In this document: positions 9,687 through 18,785 of the stretch, piece after piece | Numbering within the stretch: the stretch's first letter is position 1 | Layout of the letters: each line of letters begins with the position of its first letter | NCBI RefSeq assembly: GCF_000732925.1 | Contig: NZ_CP008953.1 | Location: forward strand, 1,922,001-1,986,000 | Reading direction: 5' to 3' | Length of the DNA stretch: 64,000 bases | Origin: Amycolatopsis japonica | GTDB taxonomy: Bacteria; Actinomycetota; Actinomycetes; Mycobacteriales; Pseudonocardiaceae | Notes under the pieces: model-generated | Seen by the model: only the letters and a program-made list of their open reading frames with translations | Told to the model about the DNA's origin: nothing | The model's database searches: none | Program-made: the position numbers and the translations under genes

Positions 9687-10384
9687 GCGCAGACAACGCG
9701 TCGGCGACCGTGCTGGTCGTCGACGACGAACCGCAGATCGTGCGAGCCCTGCGGATCAACCTGTCCGCCCGCGGCTACAAGGTGATCACCGCGCACGACG
9801 GGACGGCCGCGCTGAAGGCCGTCGCCGAGACCAAACCCGACGTCGTCGTGCTCGACCTCGGCCTGCCCGATCTCGACGGCACCGAGGTCATCGCCGGGCT
9901 CCGCGGCTGGACGACGGTGCCGATCATCGTGCTGTCCGCCCGCGGCGACTCGGCCGACAAGGTGCAAGCCCTCGACGCCGGCGCCGACGACTACGTCACC
10001 AAACCCTTCGGCATGGACGAACTGCTCGCGCGGCTCCGCGCCGCCGTCCGCCGGTCGGCCACGTCCAGTGTGGACGGTGCGGACGCCGTGGTGGACACGG
10101 GATCCTTCCGGATCGACCTCGCGGCGAAGAAGGTGCGCAGGGACGGCAAGGAAGTGCATCTCACCAAGACCGAATGGGGTGTGCTGGAGCTGCTGGTGCG
10201 CAACCGCGGCCGTCTGGTGGCGCAGAAGCAGCTGCTGCACGAGGTGTGGGGGCCGACGTACGAGACGGAGTCGCACTACCTGCGGGTGTATCTGGCGCAG
10301 TTGCGGCGGAAACTGGAGCCGGAACCCTCGCGGCCGCGGCACCTGCTGACGGAACCGGGGATGGGGTACCGCTTCGAAATGTGA
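9683..10384 (+). CDS. kdpE: Response regulator KdpE
   Basis: This is an OmpR/PhoB-type transcription factor of 233 residues that activates kdp expression when phosphorylated by KdpD. The receiver domain has the acidic pair DDE near residue 14, phospho-acceptor Asp58 in VVLDLGLPD, and the conserved Lys in TKPFG. A winged-helix domain follows (about 130-232), with the ending TEPGMGYRF typical of the family. The ATG overlaps the kdpD stop. A long hairpin directly downstream probably terminates the operon. Confidence 0.96.
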   Translation: MSADNASATVLVVDDEPQIVRALRINLSARGYKVITAHDGTAALKAVAETKPDVVVLDLGLPDLDGTEVIAGLRGWTTVPIIVLSARGDSADKVQALDAGADDYVTKPFGMDELLARLRAAVRRSATSSVDGADAVVDTGSFRIDLAAKKVRRDGKEVHLTKTEWGVLELLVRNRGRLVAQKQLLHEVWGPTYETESHYLRVYLAQLRRKLEPEPSRPRHLLTEPGMGYRFEM

Positions 10385-10393
10385 CCCCCGAAC

Positions 10394-10446
10394 GCTATGA
10401 AAGGACCTTTCCTTGCAAAATTTGCAAGGAAAGGTCCTTTCATAGC
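10394..10446. terminator. 53-bp perfect hairpin between convergent genes, copy 1
   Basis: The arms are 26 bp and perfectly complementary around a single central base (left arm begins GCTATGAAAGGACC). It sits between kdpE (plus) and the gene at 10459 (minus), so it can terminate both. A sister copy lies at 20097-20149. The two differ only by an A-T to T-A swap at position 12 of the arm, and both arms changed, so pairing is preserved. Confidence 0.8.
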
Positions 10447-10458
10447 ACGCGGTGAGGC

Positions 10459-11091
10459 CTACTGGGCGCTGCTCGTCGAGGTGTCGGTGCCGGAGGTGCT
10501 GGACCGGCCCGGAGACGACTCGCTGGGAGCGCCGCTGGTGCTGGAGCCGCCACCCGGCGGGGTCTCGCCGGTCGTGGTGGTCGTCGTAGGTGGCGGTGTC
10601 GTCGTGGTGGACGTCGGCTTCGGCGTCGTGGTGGTGGGTTTCGGAGTGGTCGACGACGGCGGCAGCACCGTACGCGTCGGCTCACCTCCGCCCGGGGTCG
10701 TCGCGGGCGGCGGCGGGGCGACGACGCTCGTCGTCTCTTTGCCGTCCGGGCCGACCGACGTCACCGTGGTCGGCGGCGCCGTCGAGCTGGACGGGGCGCC
10801 GGGGGTCGGCGAGCCGCTGACGGTCATCGGGCCGCCGGGGACGGCGTTACCCGGCACCAGCTGGACGCCGGCGGGGGCGACGCCCTGTCCGCCGCCGGGG
10901 ATACCGGTGCCGCCCGCGGTGGCGGACACGCCGGGACCCGCGAGTTCGGCGATCGCGGCGAAGGCCGTCGCCACCACGAGGCCGCTGACGCCGAGTACGG
11001 CGTAGCCTGCGCGGTTGAGCTTGCCGGTGGCGCCGCGCGGGGGTGCCACGGACACGCGTGCGCTCGAATCAGACCCGTCGGGACGGGGCAT
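10459..11091 (-). CDS. Single-pass membrane protein with long Pro/Thr/Ser/Gly-rich extracellular region
   Basis: The 210-residue product has a short basic cytoplasmic N-terminus and one transmembrane segment at about residues 29-50. The rest is low-complexity: Gly/Pro-rich (60-100), then Thr/Pro runs such as [16 protein letters not shown], then a Ser/Gly tail. Such regions usually form an extended, possibly O-mannosylated stalk outside the cell. No enzymatic domain or known family is visible. The 5' region at 11124-11151 contains a stem-loop with one bulged base. It is probably a surface protein of unknown role. Confidence 0.7.
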   Translation of the reverse strand: MPRPDGSDSSARVSVAPPRGATGKLNRAGYAVLGVSGLVVATAFAAIAELAGPGVSATAGGTGIPGGGQGVAPAGVQLVPGNAVPGGPMTVSGSPTPGAPSSSTAPPTTVTSVGPDGKETTSVVAPPPPATTPGGGEPTRTVLPPSSTTPKPTTTTPKPTSTTTTPPPTTTTTTGETPPGGGSSTSGAPSESSPGRSSTSGTDTSTSSAQ

Positions 11092-11258
11092 GTGCTGGCT
11101 CCTCGGATGGGGGGCTTCGGGGAGTTCGGCTACCCGGGCGAGGTAGCCCGAAGTGGGGACCCGGCGCGGAGATTATCACCGCCGCTTCACCGTCTGCGAA
11201 CTACAGCGAGCGTCGTGTTCACCCTCCGCGTTCATCCACATGGTGCACGATAGGGGTC

Positions 11259-11546
11259 GTGAGTGAAGAAGTAACACACATCAGGTTGACCGCGTGGGTG
11301 CACGGGCGGGTGCAGGGTGTCGGTTTCCGCTGGTGGACCCGCAGCAGGGCCCTTGAGCTGGGGTTGGTCGGCAGCGCGGGCAATCTGGCCGACGGGCGTG
11401 TCGAGGTGGTAGCGGAGGGTGTTCGTGAACACTGTGAGCGGCTTTTGGCTGCTTTGCGCTCCGGGGAATCACCCGGAAGTGTGGACCACGTCGTCGAACG
11501 CTGGTCGCCCGCGAAGGGCGGGCTCCGCGGGTTCGTGGAGCGCTGA
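11259..11546 (+). CDS. acyP: Acylphosphatase
   Basis: A 95-residue enzyme that hydrolyses acyl phosphates. The signature [13 protein letters not shown] (residues about 13-25) supplies the phosphate-binding loop and catalytic Arg. The catalytic Asn lies in [10 protein letters not shown]. The GTG at 11259 follows an AGGGG site and gives the normal family length; the frame stays open further upstream, but that part has no similarity to the family. It sits just before smc, a common actinobacterial neighbour. Spacing to smc (88 bp) allows separate or joint transcription. Confidence 0.93.
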   Translation: MSEEVTHIRLTAWVHGRVQGVGFRWWTRSRALELGLVGSAGNLADGRVEVVAEGVREHCERLLAALRSGESPGSVDHVVERWSPAKGGLRGFVER

Positions 11547-11634
11547 GGCCCCGCGTCCCACGATCACCGTGAGCACACAGGTAGCCTGGGCCGATTGAAC
11601 GACCGGTTCCCGCAGCCAGAGGGGTCAGCACGAC

Positions 11635-14600
11635 GTGCACCTGAAGAGCCTGACGCTCAAGGGCTTCAAGTCCTTCGCCTCGGCGACGACGTTGCGTTTC
11701 GAGCCGGGCATCACCTGCGTCGTCGGACCGAACGGGTCCGGCAAGTCGAACGTCCTCGACGCGCTTCGCTGGGTCATGGGCACCCAGGGCGCGAAGGACC
11801 TTCGCGGCGGCAAGATGGAGGACGTCATCTTCGCCGGGACCGCCGGCCGTGCCCCGCTCGGGCGCGCCGAGGTCACCCTGACGATCGACAACGCCGACGG
11901 CGCGCTGCCGATCGAGTACTCCGAGGTCTCCATCACCCGCCGGATGTTCCGTGACGGCGCGAGTGAATACGAGATCAACGGCGACCGCTGCCGTCTGATG
12001 GACGTGCAGGAACTGCTGTCGGACTCCGGTATCGGCCGCGAAATGCACGTCATCGTCGGGCAGGGTCAGCTTTCGGCGATCCTCGAATCCAAGCCCGAGG
12101 AGCGCCGCGCCTTCATCGAAGAGGCCGCCGGTGTCCTCAAGCACCGCAAGCGCAAGGAACAGACCCTGCGCAAGCTCGCGAACATGCAGGGCAATCTCGA
12201 CCGCCTCGGCGACCTCACCACCGAGCTGCGCCGTCAGCTCAAACCGCTGGGCAAGCAGGCCGAGATCGCCCGCAAGGCGCAGTGGGTGCAGTCCGAACTG
12301 CGTGACGCCCGGCTGCGGCTGTTCGCCCACGACCTCGTCACCCAGCGCGCGGGTATCGCCAAGGAAGAGGCCGACGAACGCGTCGCCCGCCAGCGTCGCG
12401 CCGAGGTCGAGCAGGCGCTGGAGATCGTCGCCGCCGAGGAGGCCGAGCTCGAAGCGTCGCTCGCCGAGGACGCGCCGAAGCTGGCCGCGGCCCAGGAGAC
12501 TTGGTACAAGCTGTCCGCGTTGACGGAGCGGCTGCGCGGAACGGTGCGGCTCGCGCTGGAGCGTCAGCGGCATCTGTCGTCCGACGTGCAGCAGGCGAGC
12601 ACCGGCCGCGACCCCGACGAGCTGCTGGCCGAGGCCGAGCAGGTCGCCGAGCGGGAGCAGGAGCTCAACGAGGCCGTCGCCGAGGCCCGTCTGGTGCTTT
12701 CGGAGACCGTCCAGCGGCGTGAGCAGCTCGAACACCTCGTCCAGGCCGCCGAGCGCGCGCATATGGCCGCCGTCCGCGCGATCGCCGACCGCCGGGAAGG
12801 GCTCGCGAAGCTCACCGGGCAGGTCGAGGCGCTGCGCAGCAAGAACGGCGCGACCTCCGACGAGATCGACCGGCTCACCGTGTCGCTCGAAGAGGCCGCC
12901 GAGCGTGCGGAGATCGCCGTCGAGGAACTCGAAGAGGCCAAGGCCGAAGGCGGTGTCGAGGAGTCCGACGACCTCGACCTGCAGGCCCACCACGATCGCG
13001 CGGTGGAGGCCAACAACGCCGCCAAGGCCCGCGTCGAAGAGCTGGTCAAGGCCGAGCGTGCCGCCGAACGCGAGATCGCGTCGGAGAAGGCGCGCGTCGA
13101 GGCGCTGTCGATGGGCTTGCGGCGCAAGGACGGCGCCGGCGCGCTGCTCGGCGCACAGCACGAACTGCCGGGCCTGCTCGGCTCGGTCGCCGCGCTGCTC
13201 ACCGTCGAAGCCGGACACGAGGTCGCGCTGGCCGCGGCGCTCGGCCCGGTCGCCGACGCGGTCGCGGTCAACGGCGGCGCCGACGCGCTCGCCGCGCTGA
13301 AGTTCTTGAAGGACAACGATTCCGGTCGCGCGGGCATTCTGCTCGGCGGACTGGAATCCACTGTGGACACCAGTGCCTGGCCGTCGTTGCCCGAGGGCGC
13401 GCGCTGGGCGCGTGAAGTGGTCACGGCGCCGCCCGCGTTGCGTTCCGCCGTCGAGCACGCGCTCGATCGAGTGGCCATTGTGGACGGTCTGGAGACCGCG
13501 CGCCGGCTCGTCGAGGTGTACCCCGAGGTCAGCACGGTCACGCCCGAGGGCGATGTCTTCGGCGCGCGCTGGGCGGTCGGTGGTTCGGCTCGCAGCGAGA
13601 GTGTCATCGAGGTGCAGGCCGCGGTCGACGAGGCCGGCGACCGGCTGAACGCCGCCGAGCGCGCGCTGGAACGCACCGCCGCGGAGCTCGAAGGCGCCCG
13701 CGCAGGGCAGGCCGCCCGGCGTGAAGAGGTCGGCAGGGCCAAGGAAGCGCTCGGCGACGCGAAGGTCCGCAAGGCCCGCTCCTCCGAGCGACTCAACCGG
13801 ATGCAGCAGGCCGCGCGTGCCGCGCAGGCCGAGATGGACCGGCTGAGCAACCAGCGTGCCAAGGTCGAGCAGAGCCGCGAAGAGGCGCTGCGGCAGCTCG
13901 CCGAACTGGAAGAGCGGCTGGCCGCCGTCGCCGAACAGGAAGTCGACGAGGATCCCGACACCGCCGAGCGCGACCAGGCCGCCGAAGACCTCGGCACGGT
14001 CCGCCAGGAGGAGATGGAGTCCCGGCTCGCGCTGCGCACCGCCGAGGAGCGCGCGCGGAGCATCCAGGGCAAGGCCGAATCGCTCCGCCGGGCCGCGCAC
14101 GCCGAGCGGCAGGCCCGCGAACGGGCCGAAAAGTCCAGGGCCGCAAGGAAACGCGGCGCCGAGATCGCCAACGCGGTGGTCAACGGCGGCGAGATCGCGT
14201 TGGAGCGCATCGAGGTCTCCGTGCAGCGCGCCGCCCACGAGCGGGACGAGGCGCAGGCGCAGCGGCAGTCGCGGGAGACCGCGCTGACCCAGGTCCGCAG
14301 CAAGGTCCGTGAGCTGACCGGCGAACTGGAGAAGCTCACCGACGCCGTCCACCGCGACGAGGTGCTGCGTGCCGAGCAGCGGCTGCGGCTCGAACAGCTC
14401 GAAACCAAGATCGCCGAAGACTTCGGCATCGGCCTCGAGGACCTCGTCTCCGAGTACGGTCCGGACGTCCCCGTGCCGCCGAGCGCGGGGGAGATGGCCG
14501 AGTACGAGGCCGCCAAGGAACGCGGCGAGGACGTCACCCCGCCGCCGCCCATGCCGTTCGACCGCGACACCCAGGCCCGCCGGGCGAAGCGCGCGGAGAA

Positions 14601-15234
14601 GGACCTGAGCCTGCTGGGCAAGGTCAACCCGCTGGCGCTGGAGGAATTCGCGGCGCTGGAGGAACGCTACAAGTTCCTCTCGACCCAGCTCGAAGACCTC
14701 AAGGACACCCGCAAGGACCTCGAAGCCGTCATCAAGCAGGTCGACGAAAAGATCCTCGAGGTCTTCGCGTCGGCGTACGAGGACGTCGCGCGCGAGTTCG
14801 AGACCGTGTTCGGCGTGCTGTTCCCGGGTGGCGAGGGGCGCATGGTGCTCACGCAGCCCAACGACCTGCTCTCCACCGGCGTCGACGTCGAAGCGCGCCC
14901 GCCGGGCAAGAAGGTCAAGCGGCTCTCGCTGCTTTCCGGTGGCGAGAAGTCGCTCGTCGCCGTCGGCATGCTGGTGGCGATCTTCCGCGCCCGGCCTTCG
15001 CCCTTCTACGTCATGGACGAGGTCGAGGCCGCGCTCGACGACACCAACATGCGACGGCTGATCGGGTTGCTGGAGCAGCTGCGGGACTCTTCGCAGCTGA
15101 TCATCATCACCCACCAGAAGCCGACCATGGAGATCGCCGACGCCCTGTACGGCGTTTCGATGCAGGGCGACGGCATCACCAAGGTGATCTCGCAGCGGCT
15201 CCGGACCTCCGAAGAAGAGCCGGTCACCGCCTAG
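11635..15234 (+). CDS. smc: Chromosome segregation protein SMC
   Basis: SMC is the condensin ATPase that compacts and segregates chromosomes with ScpA/ScpB. The product has 1199 residues. Walker A GPNGSGKS is at residues 31-38. Two long coiled coils flank a hinge at about 500-680. The C-terminal ATPase half has the ABC signature LLSGGEKSL near 1100 and Walker B FYVMDEVEAALDD near 1125. The GTG start gives the canonical opening MHLKSLTLKGFKSF. The stop is three bases from the end of the convergent gene, leaving no room for a terminator between them. Confidence 0.98.
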   Translation: MHLKSLTLKGFKSFASATTLRFEPGITCVVGPNGSGKSNVLDALRWVMGTQGAKDLRGGKMEDVIFAGTAGRAPLGRAEVTLTIDNADGALPIEYSEVSITRRMFRDGASEYEINGDRCRLMDVQELLSDSGIGREMHVIVGQGQLSAILESKPEERRAFIEEAAGVLKHRKRKEQTLRKLANMQGNLDRLGDLTTELRRQLKPLGKQAEIARKAQWVQSELRDARLRLFAHDLVTQRAGIAKEEADERVARQRRAEVEQALEIVAAEEAELEASLAEDAPKLAAAQETWYKLSALTERLRGTVRLALERQRHLSSDVQQASTGRDPDELLAEAEQVAEREQELNEAVAEARLVLSETVQRREQLEHLVQAAERAHMAAVRAIADRREGLAKLTGQVEALRSKNGATSDEIDRLTVSLEEAAERAEIAVEELEEAKAEGGVEESDDLDLQAHHDRAVEANNAAKARVEELVKAERAAEREIASEKARVEALSMGLRRKDGAGALLGAQHELPGLLGSVAALLTVEAGHEVALAAALGPVADAVAVNGGADALAALKFLKDNDSGRAGILLGGLESTVDTSAWPSLPEGARWAREVVTAPPALRSAVEHALDRVAIVDGLETARRLVEVYPEVSTVTPEGDVFGARWAVGGSARSESVIEVQAAVDEAGDRLNAAERALERTAAELEGARAGQAARREEVGRAKEALGDAKVRKARSSERLNRMQQAARAAQAEMDRLSNQRAKVEQSREEALRQLAELEERLAAVAEQEVDEDPDTAERDQAAEDLGTVRQEEMESRLALRTAEERARSIQGKAESLRRAAHAERQARERAEKSRAARKRGAEIANAVVNGGEIALERIEVSVQRAAHERDEAQAQRQSRETALTQVRSKVRELTGELEKLTDAVHRDEVLRAEQRLRLEQLETKIAEDFGIGLEDLVSEYGPDVPVPPSAGEMAEYEAAKERGEDVTPPPPMPFDRDTQARRAKRAEKDLSLLGKVNPLALEEFAALEERYKFLSTQLEDLKDTRKDLEAVIKQVDEKILEVFASAYEDVAREFETVFGVLFPGGEGRMVLTQPNDLLSTGVDVEARPPGKKVKRLSLLSGGEKSLVAVGMLVAIFRARPSPFYVMDEVEAALDDTNMRRLIGLLEQLRDSSQLIIITHQKPTMEIADALYGVSMQGDGITKVISQRLRTSEEEPVTA

Positions 15235-15237
15235 CGG

Positions 15238-15741
15238 TTACTTCGCGACCCAGAAGGCGTAGTCGGCCGAGTACCGGACGGCCGTCTGCGTGCCACTCGC
15301 GCAGGTGCCCGCCGGAGCGAGTCCGCCGCGGGTGTCGAGCCGCTGGACGTAGGTGACCTTGCCGAAGATCCCGTCACCGCTGTTCAGATTCGCCTTCAGC
15401 AGCAGTTCCGGCACCGCGTTCGGTCTCGGGTTGGACGCCCCGGGAACGGCCGCGGCCCCGACCGTGCTTCCGTCCACAGTGGACGTCCACACCGGACCCT
15501 TGCTGTGCAGCGCGATCGTCCGCCCGCGGTGGCTCAGCGTCGCGGCGGGCTGGATCAGCGCCCACGTCCCCGCGGTGCAGCCGTAGATCTGGACGCCTTC
15601 GCCCCGATAGGTGGCGATGCGCTTGTTCCCCTCCGGCACTTTGATCGCGTCCGGCACGCCGGTGCTCGTCGCGGCGTACGCGGTCGTGCCGCCGCCGATC
15701 AGCAATGCGCCGACGGCGATGGCCACGGTTGCTCGTTTCAT
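15238..15741 (-). CDS. Secreted DUF3455-like protein
   Basis: The 167-residue product has an N-terminal signal peptide (MKRATVAIAVGALLIGG, cleavage after AYA). The mature part opens with VPDAIKVPEGNKRIATYRGE, a pattern I associate with DUF3455, and contains GVQIYGCTAGTW with one Cys pairing candidate at CASGTQ. The function of this family is unknown. Its ribosome-binding site is buried in an inverted repeat directly upstream (15742-15811). The gene stands alone between the symporter operon and smc. Confidence 0.8.
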   Translation of the reverse strand: MKRATVAIAVGALLIGGGTTAYAATSTGVPDAIKVPEGNKRIATYRGEGVQIYGCTAGTWALIQPAATLSHRGRTIALHSKGPVWTSTVDGSTVGAAAVPGASNPRPNAVPELLLKANLNSGDGIFGKVTYVQRLDTRGGLAPAGTCASGTQTAVRYSADYAFWVAK

Positions 15742-15811
15742 CGTCTCTCCCTCTCCTCGCCCGCCGTCTTCGGGCGGGTCCCGAAGCCGACACGGAGGAA
15801 AGGGAGAGACG
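15742..15811 (-). promoter_or_regulatory. 5' UTR hairpin that pairs the ribosome-binding site of the DUF3455 gene
   Basis: Read on the minus strand, a 17-base arm (15795-15811, complement) pairs with 15742-15758 at 16 of 17 positions. The second arm ends directly at the ATG and contains the GGAG-rich ribosome site. The 36-nt loop holds its own CCCGCC/GGCGGG stem. The structure would hide the ribosome site completely. It could be a riboregulator or thermosensor, or contribute to termination of the upstream symporter transcript. Confidence 0.55.
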
Positions 15812-15817
15812 GTTCAG

Positions 15818-15839
15818 AAGTGTGACTCAGGTCACACTT
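15818..15839 (-). terminator. Hairpin overlapping the symporter stop codon
   Basis: A perfect 9-bp stem AAGTGTGAC / GTCACACTT closes a four-base loop and covers the TGA stop of the symporter gene (15832-15834). The position suits a transcription terminator or mRNA 3' end stabiliser for the anmK-symporter operon. There is no U-run, as is usual in high-GC actinobacteria. Confidence 0.5.
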
Positions 15840-17415
15840 GCGAGGGCTCCTTCACGTCCGGTTCGGCCAGCGGATCCACGCTCCCGTGGCGCAGCGAAAG
15901 CAGCCCGCCCACGACGAGCGTGATCACCACGCCGCACAGCGTGTACCAAGGCCACGCCAGCGCCACCGTGTTCCCGGACGCCTTGCTGAAGTCGACGCCG
16001 ATCAGGCTGCCGTCCGGTTTGTTGAACTTGACGCCCAGGATGATGAACGCCATCACGATCACCGTCGACACGAACGCGACGATCGCGTCCGCCTGCCTCG
16101 CCCGCTTGAACAACAGGCCCAGCAGGAACGCGCCGAGCAGCGCGCCGTAGGTGTACCCGGTGATGCCGAGCGCCTGCACGACGATCGGATCGGCCGAGGT
16201 CTTGTTGGAGGAGGCGAAGAAACCCGCGCACAGGATCAGCGCGCCCGCCCAGACGATCGTCCAGATCCGGCCGTGCCGCAGCCGGTCGGCTTCCGGGAGT
16301 TCCCGGCCGATCACCCGTTCGTAGACGTCGGTCACCGTCGACGACGCCAGCGCGCCGAGCGACGAACTCAGTGCGGCGGCGAGGATCCCGGCGATCACGA
16401 ACCCGGACAGACCGCTCGGCAGGTCGTTCACGATGAAGTTCGCGAACAGTTCGTCCTTGTTGGCCAGCCCGAGGCCTTCCGGCTTCGGCTTGGTCGGGGC
16501 GAGTCCGTTGTAGAGCGCCCACAGCAGCACACCGATGAACAGGAACAGCGCGAACTGCAGGAACACCACGAAACCGCTGGCGACCAACGCCTTCCGCGCG
16601 GCACGCAGATCGTTGGTGGACTGCAGGCGCTGCACGATCAGTTGGTCGGAGCCGTGTGAGGCCATCGAAAGCACCGCGCCGCCGATCAGAGCGGTGAAGA
16701 ACGCGTACTGCCCGGTGAGCATGTTCGAGGAGAAGTCGAAGATCTGGAACTTGTTCGCGTCCACGGCCTTGCCGAACCAGCCGTCCGGCAGCCTGCTGGA
16801 GATCGCCCAGATCACCACGACCGCGCCGAGGATGTACCAGAGCATCTGGATCGCGTCGACCCAGACGACCGCGCGGACACCGCCGAAGAAGCTGTAGAGC
16901 ACCATCGCGATGCCGAGGCCGACCACGATGGTCCAGTACGAGACGTTCAGGCCGTAGGCCGCCATCACCACCTTGATCGGGATCGCGGTGGCGAACAGCC
17001 GGATGCCGTCGGCCAGCGTGCGGGTGAGCAGGAAGGTCACCGACGCGGTGCCCTGCAGCCCGCTGCCGAAACGCTTGCCGAGAAAGGCGTACGCGGTGAC
17101 CAGGTTGCCCGCCACGTAACGCGGCAGCAGCACCATCGACACCACGATCCGGCCCGCGATGTAGCCGATGGCCAGTGCGAGGTAGGTCATCCCGCCGTCG
17201 CCGGGGGTGGCGATGTAGGCCACCGTCGGCACGGAGAGCACGGTGAGGGTGGACGTCTCCGCGGAGACCACCGAAAGGCAGGCCACCCACCAGGAGATCT
17301 TGCCTTCACCGACGAAGTAGTCGGAGCCCGATTTCTGTTTGCCGCCGATCCAGACGCCCAGCAGGGGCATGCCGACCAGGAAAAGCCCGATGATCGCGAG
17401 GTCAAGTGCGCGCAT
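15832..17415 (-). CDS. Sodium:solute symporter (SSS family), partner of AnmK
   Basis: The 527-residue membrane protein has about 13 hydrophobic segments. The SSS family pattern is visible: a GGKQKSGSDYFVGEGKISWW segment near residue 25 and the helix ETSTLTVLSVPTVAY near 54. It starts nine bases after the anmK stop with an AGGAGAT ribosome site, so the two form an operon. The neighbour suggests the cargo is anhydro-N-acetylmuramic acid or a related cell-wall sugar, rather than proline or glucose. The substrate is inference from context only. Confidence 0.85.
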   Translation of the reverse strand: MRALDLAIIGLFLVGMPLLGVWIGGKQKSGSDYFVGEGKISWWVACLSVVSAETSTLTVLSVPTVAYIATPGDGGMTYLALAIGYIAGRIVVSMVLLPRYVAGNLVTAYAFLGKRFGSGLQGTASVTFLLTRTLADGIRLFATAIPIKVVMAAYGLNVSYWTIVVGLGIAMVLYSFFGGVRAVVWVDAIQMLWYILGAVVVIWAISSRLPDGWFGKAVDANKFQIFDFSSNMLTGQYAFFTALIGGAVLSMASHGSDQLIVQRLQSTNDLRAARKALVASGFVVFLQFALFLFIGVLLWALYNGLAPTKPKPEGLGLANKDELFANFIVNDLPSGLSGFVIAGILAAALSSSLGALASSTVTDVYERVIGRELPEADRLRHGRIWTIVWAGALILCAGFFASSNKTSADPIVVQALGITGYTYGALLGAFLLGLLFKRARQADAIVAFVSTVIVMAFIILGVKFNKPDGSLIGVDFSKASGNTVALAWPWYTLCGVVITLVVGGLLSLRHGSVDPLAEPDVKEPSQV

Positions 17416-17424
17416 CCATATCTC

Positions 17425-18633
17425 CTATCGCTCGCCGGTCTTCGCCGCTACCCGTAGCCGGGTCACGGTTGAGGTATGCGGGGCGGGGAGCCGCAGGGGG
17501 CCCGCGCCCGGGGTGATGCTGCCGAGCAACCGGTGGCCGCGGGCGCCGGTCGCCGACGGGAGGTTCCCCGGGACGCCGGACCACGTCAGCCAGCCGAGCA
17601 GAATGGTCAGGTATGCCTCTTTGCCCGCGCGCGGCAGCCCGTGATCGTCACTGGTCTTCAGCGCCGTACCGGGCAGGTTCCTGGTGAGCGCGGCCATCAG
17701 CGCCGGGTTGTCGGCGCCGCCGCCGGAGATGATCAGCGTGGCGATGTCGTGGCGACGGCATTCCGCGGCGATCGTCACCGCGGTCAGTTCGGTCAGCGTC
17801 GCCAGGAGATCTTCCGCGCCGACCGGCGGGAGCCCGTCCAGCGCCGCGTCGAGATACGCGCCGTGGAACAGTTCCTTGCCGGTGGATTTCGGTGGCGCCG
17901 CGGCGTAATACGGGTCGAGCAGGAGCTTCGCCAGCAGGTCGGGCCGGACGGTGCCGCGCAGGGCGAGCGCGCCGTCGATGTCGGCACGACGGCCGGTGGC
18001 GCGGTGCGCGGCGATGTCCATCAAGGCGTTGCCGGGGCCGGTGTCGTAGGCCAGAACGGCACCGTCGGCGGGGACCACGGTGATGTTCGCGATCCCGCCG
18101 ATGTTCAGCGCCGCGACCGGGCCGAGCGCGGCCATTTCCCGGAGCCACAACGCGTCCATGGTGCTGGCGAGCGGCGCGCCGTGTCCGCCGGCGGCGACGT
18201 CGCGGACGCGCAGATCGGCCACCACCGGCAGTCCGGTGCGTTCGGCGATCCACGCAGGATTCCCCAGTTGCAGCGTGCCGCGCGCGGTGCCGTCCTCGAC
18301 CCAGTGGAACACCGTCTGCCCCAGGGAGGCGACGACGTCCGCTTCGCCGCCGGCCAGTTCCTCGACGCCGCGCGCGGCCGCCTCGGCGAAGGCCTGGCCC
18401 ACCAGGGTGTCGAGTTTCGTGAGCTGCTCGGCGTCGCAGGGATTCGGCGGGAGGGCGGCGAGCAAGGCATCGCGGAGCGTTTCGGGATAAGGGACTTCGA
18501 GCTGGCCGAGCGGCGAGAGCACCACCGTGTCCCCGTCGGCGCGCAGTTCGGCGGCCGCCACGTCGATCCCGTCGATCGAAGTGCCGGAGATGAGCCCGAT
18601 GACCCGGACCCCAGTGCCGGAGAGAACCGTCAT
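17425..18633 (-). CDS. anmK: Anhydro-N-acetylmuramic acid kinase
   Basis: AnmK opens and phosphorylates 1,6-anhydroMurNAc from peptidoglycan turnover to MurNAc-6-phosphate. The 402-residue product has the family opening GLISGTSIDGID (residues 13-24), NIGGIANIT in the middle, DTGPGNALMD, and SGGGADNPALM toward the C-terminus. It is followed at once by a sodium symporter gene, forming a two-gene salvage operon. A MurNAc-6-P etherase (MurQ) is not in the window, so the next step of the pathway is unseen. Confidence 0.94.
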   Translation of the reverse strand: MTVLSGTGVRVIGLISGTSIDGIDVAAAELRADGDTVVLSPLGQLEVPYPETLRDALLAALPPNPCDAEQLTKLDTLVGQAFAEAAARGVEELAGGEADVVASLGQTVFHWVEDGTARGTLQLGNPAWIAERTGLPVVADLRVRDVAAGGHGAPLASTMDALWLREMAALGPVAALNIGGIANITVVPADGAVLAYDTGPGNALMDIAAHRATGRRADIDGALALRGTVRPDLLAKLLLDPYYAAAPPKSTGKELFHGAYLDAALDGLPPVGAEDLLATLTELTAVTIAAECRRHDIATLIISGGGADNPALMAALTRNLPGTALKTSDDHGLPRAGKEAYLTILLGWLTWSGVPGNLPSATGARGHRLLGSITPGAGPLRLPAPHTSTVTRLRVAAKTGER

Positions 18634-18785
18634 TCGAAGTGGTCTAGCCCTCGTTCCGGAGACCGCGCAAGCAAGACCGTTTCTTCTTGTCCGAAATGAG
18701 TCCTATCCAGTGGGTGCTTGACAAGATCGGCTTCCTTCCCGTGGGGCGTCTGAGCGCGGCGGGGTGCGGATGCGAGGATGGCGCC

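Noticed and set aside
11281..15114. A 1277-codon open frame antisense to smc
   Set aside because: Mirror frame produced by high-GC third positions. The plus strand encodes a complete SMC with all ATPase motifs; the antisense product has no recognisable domain.
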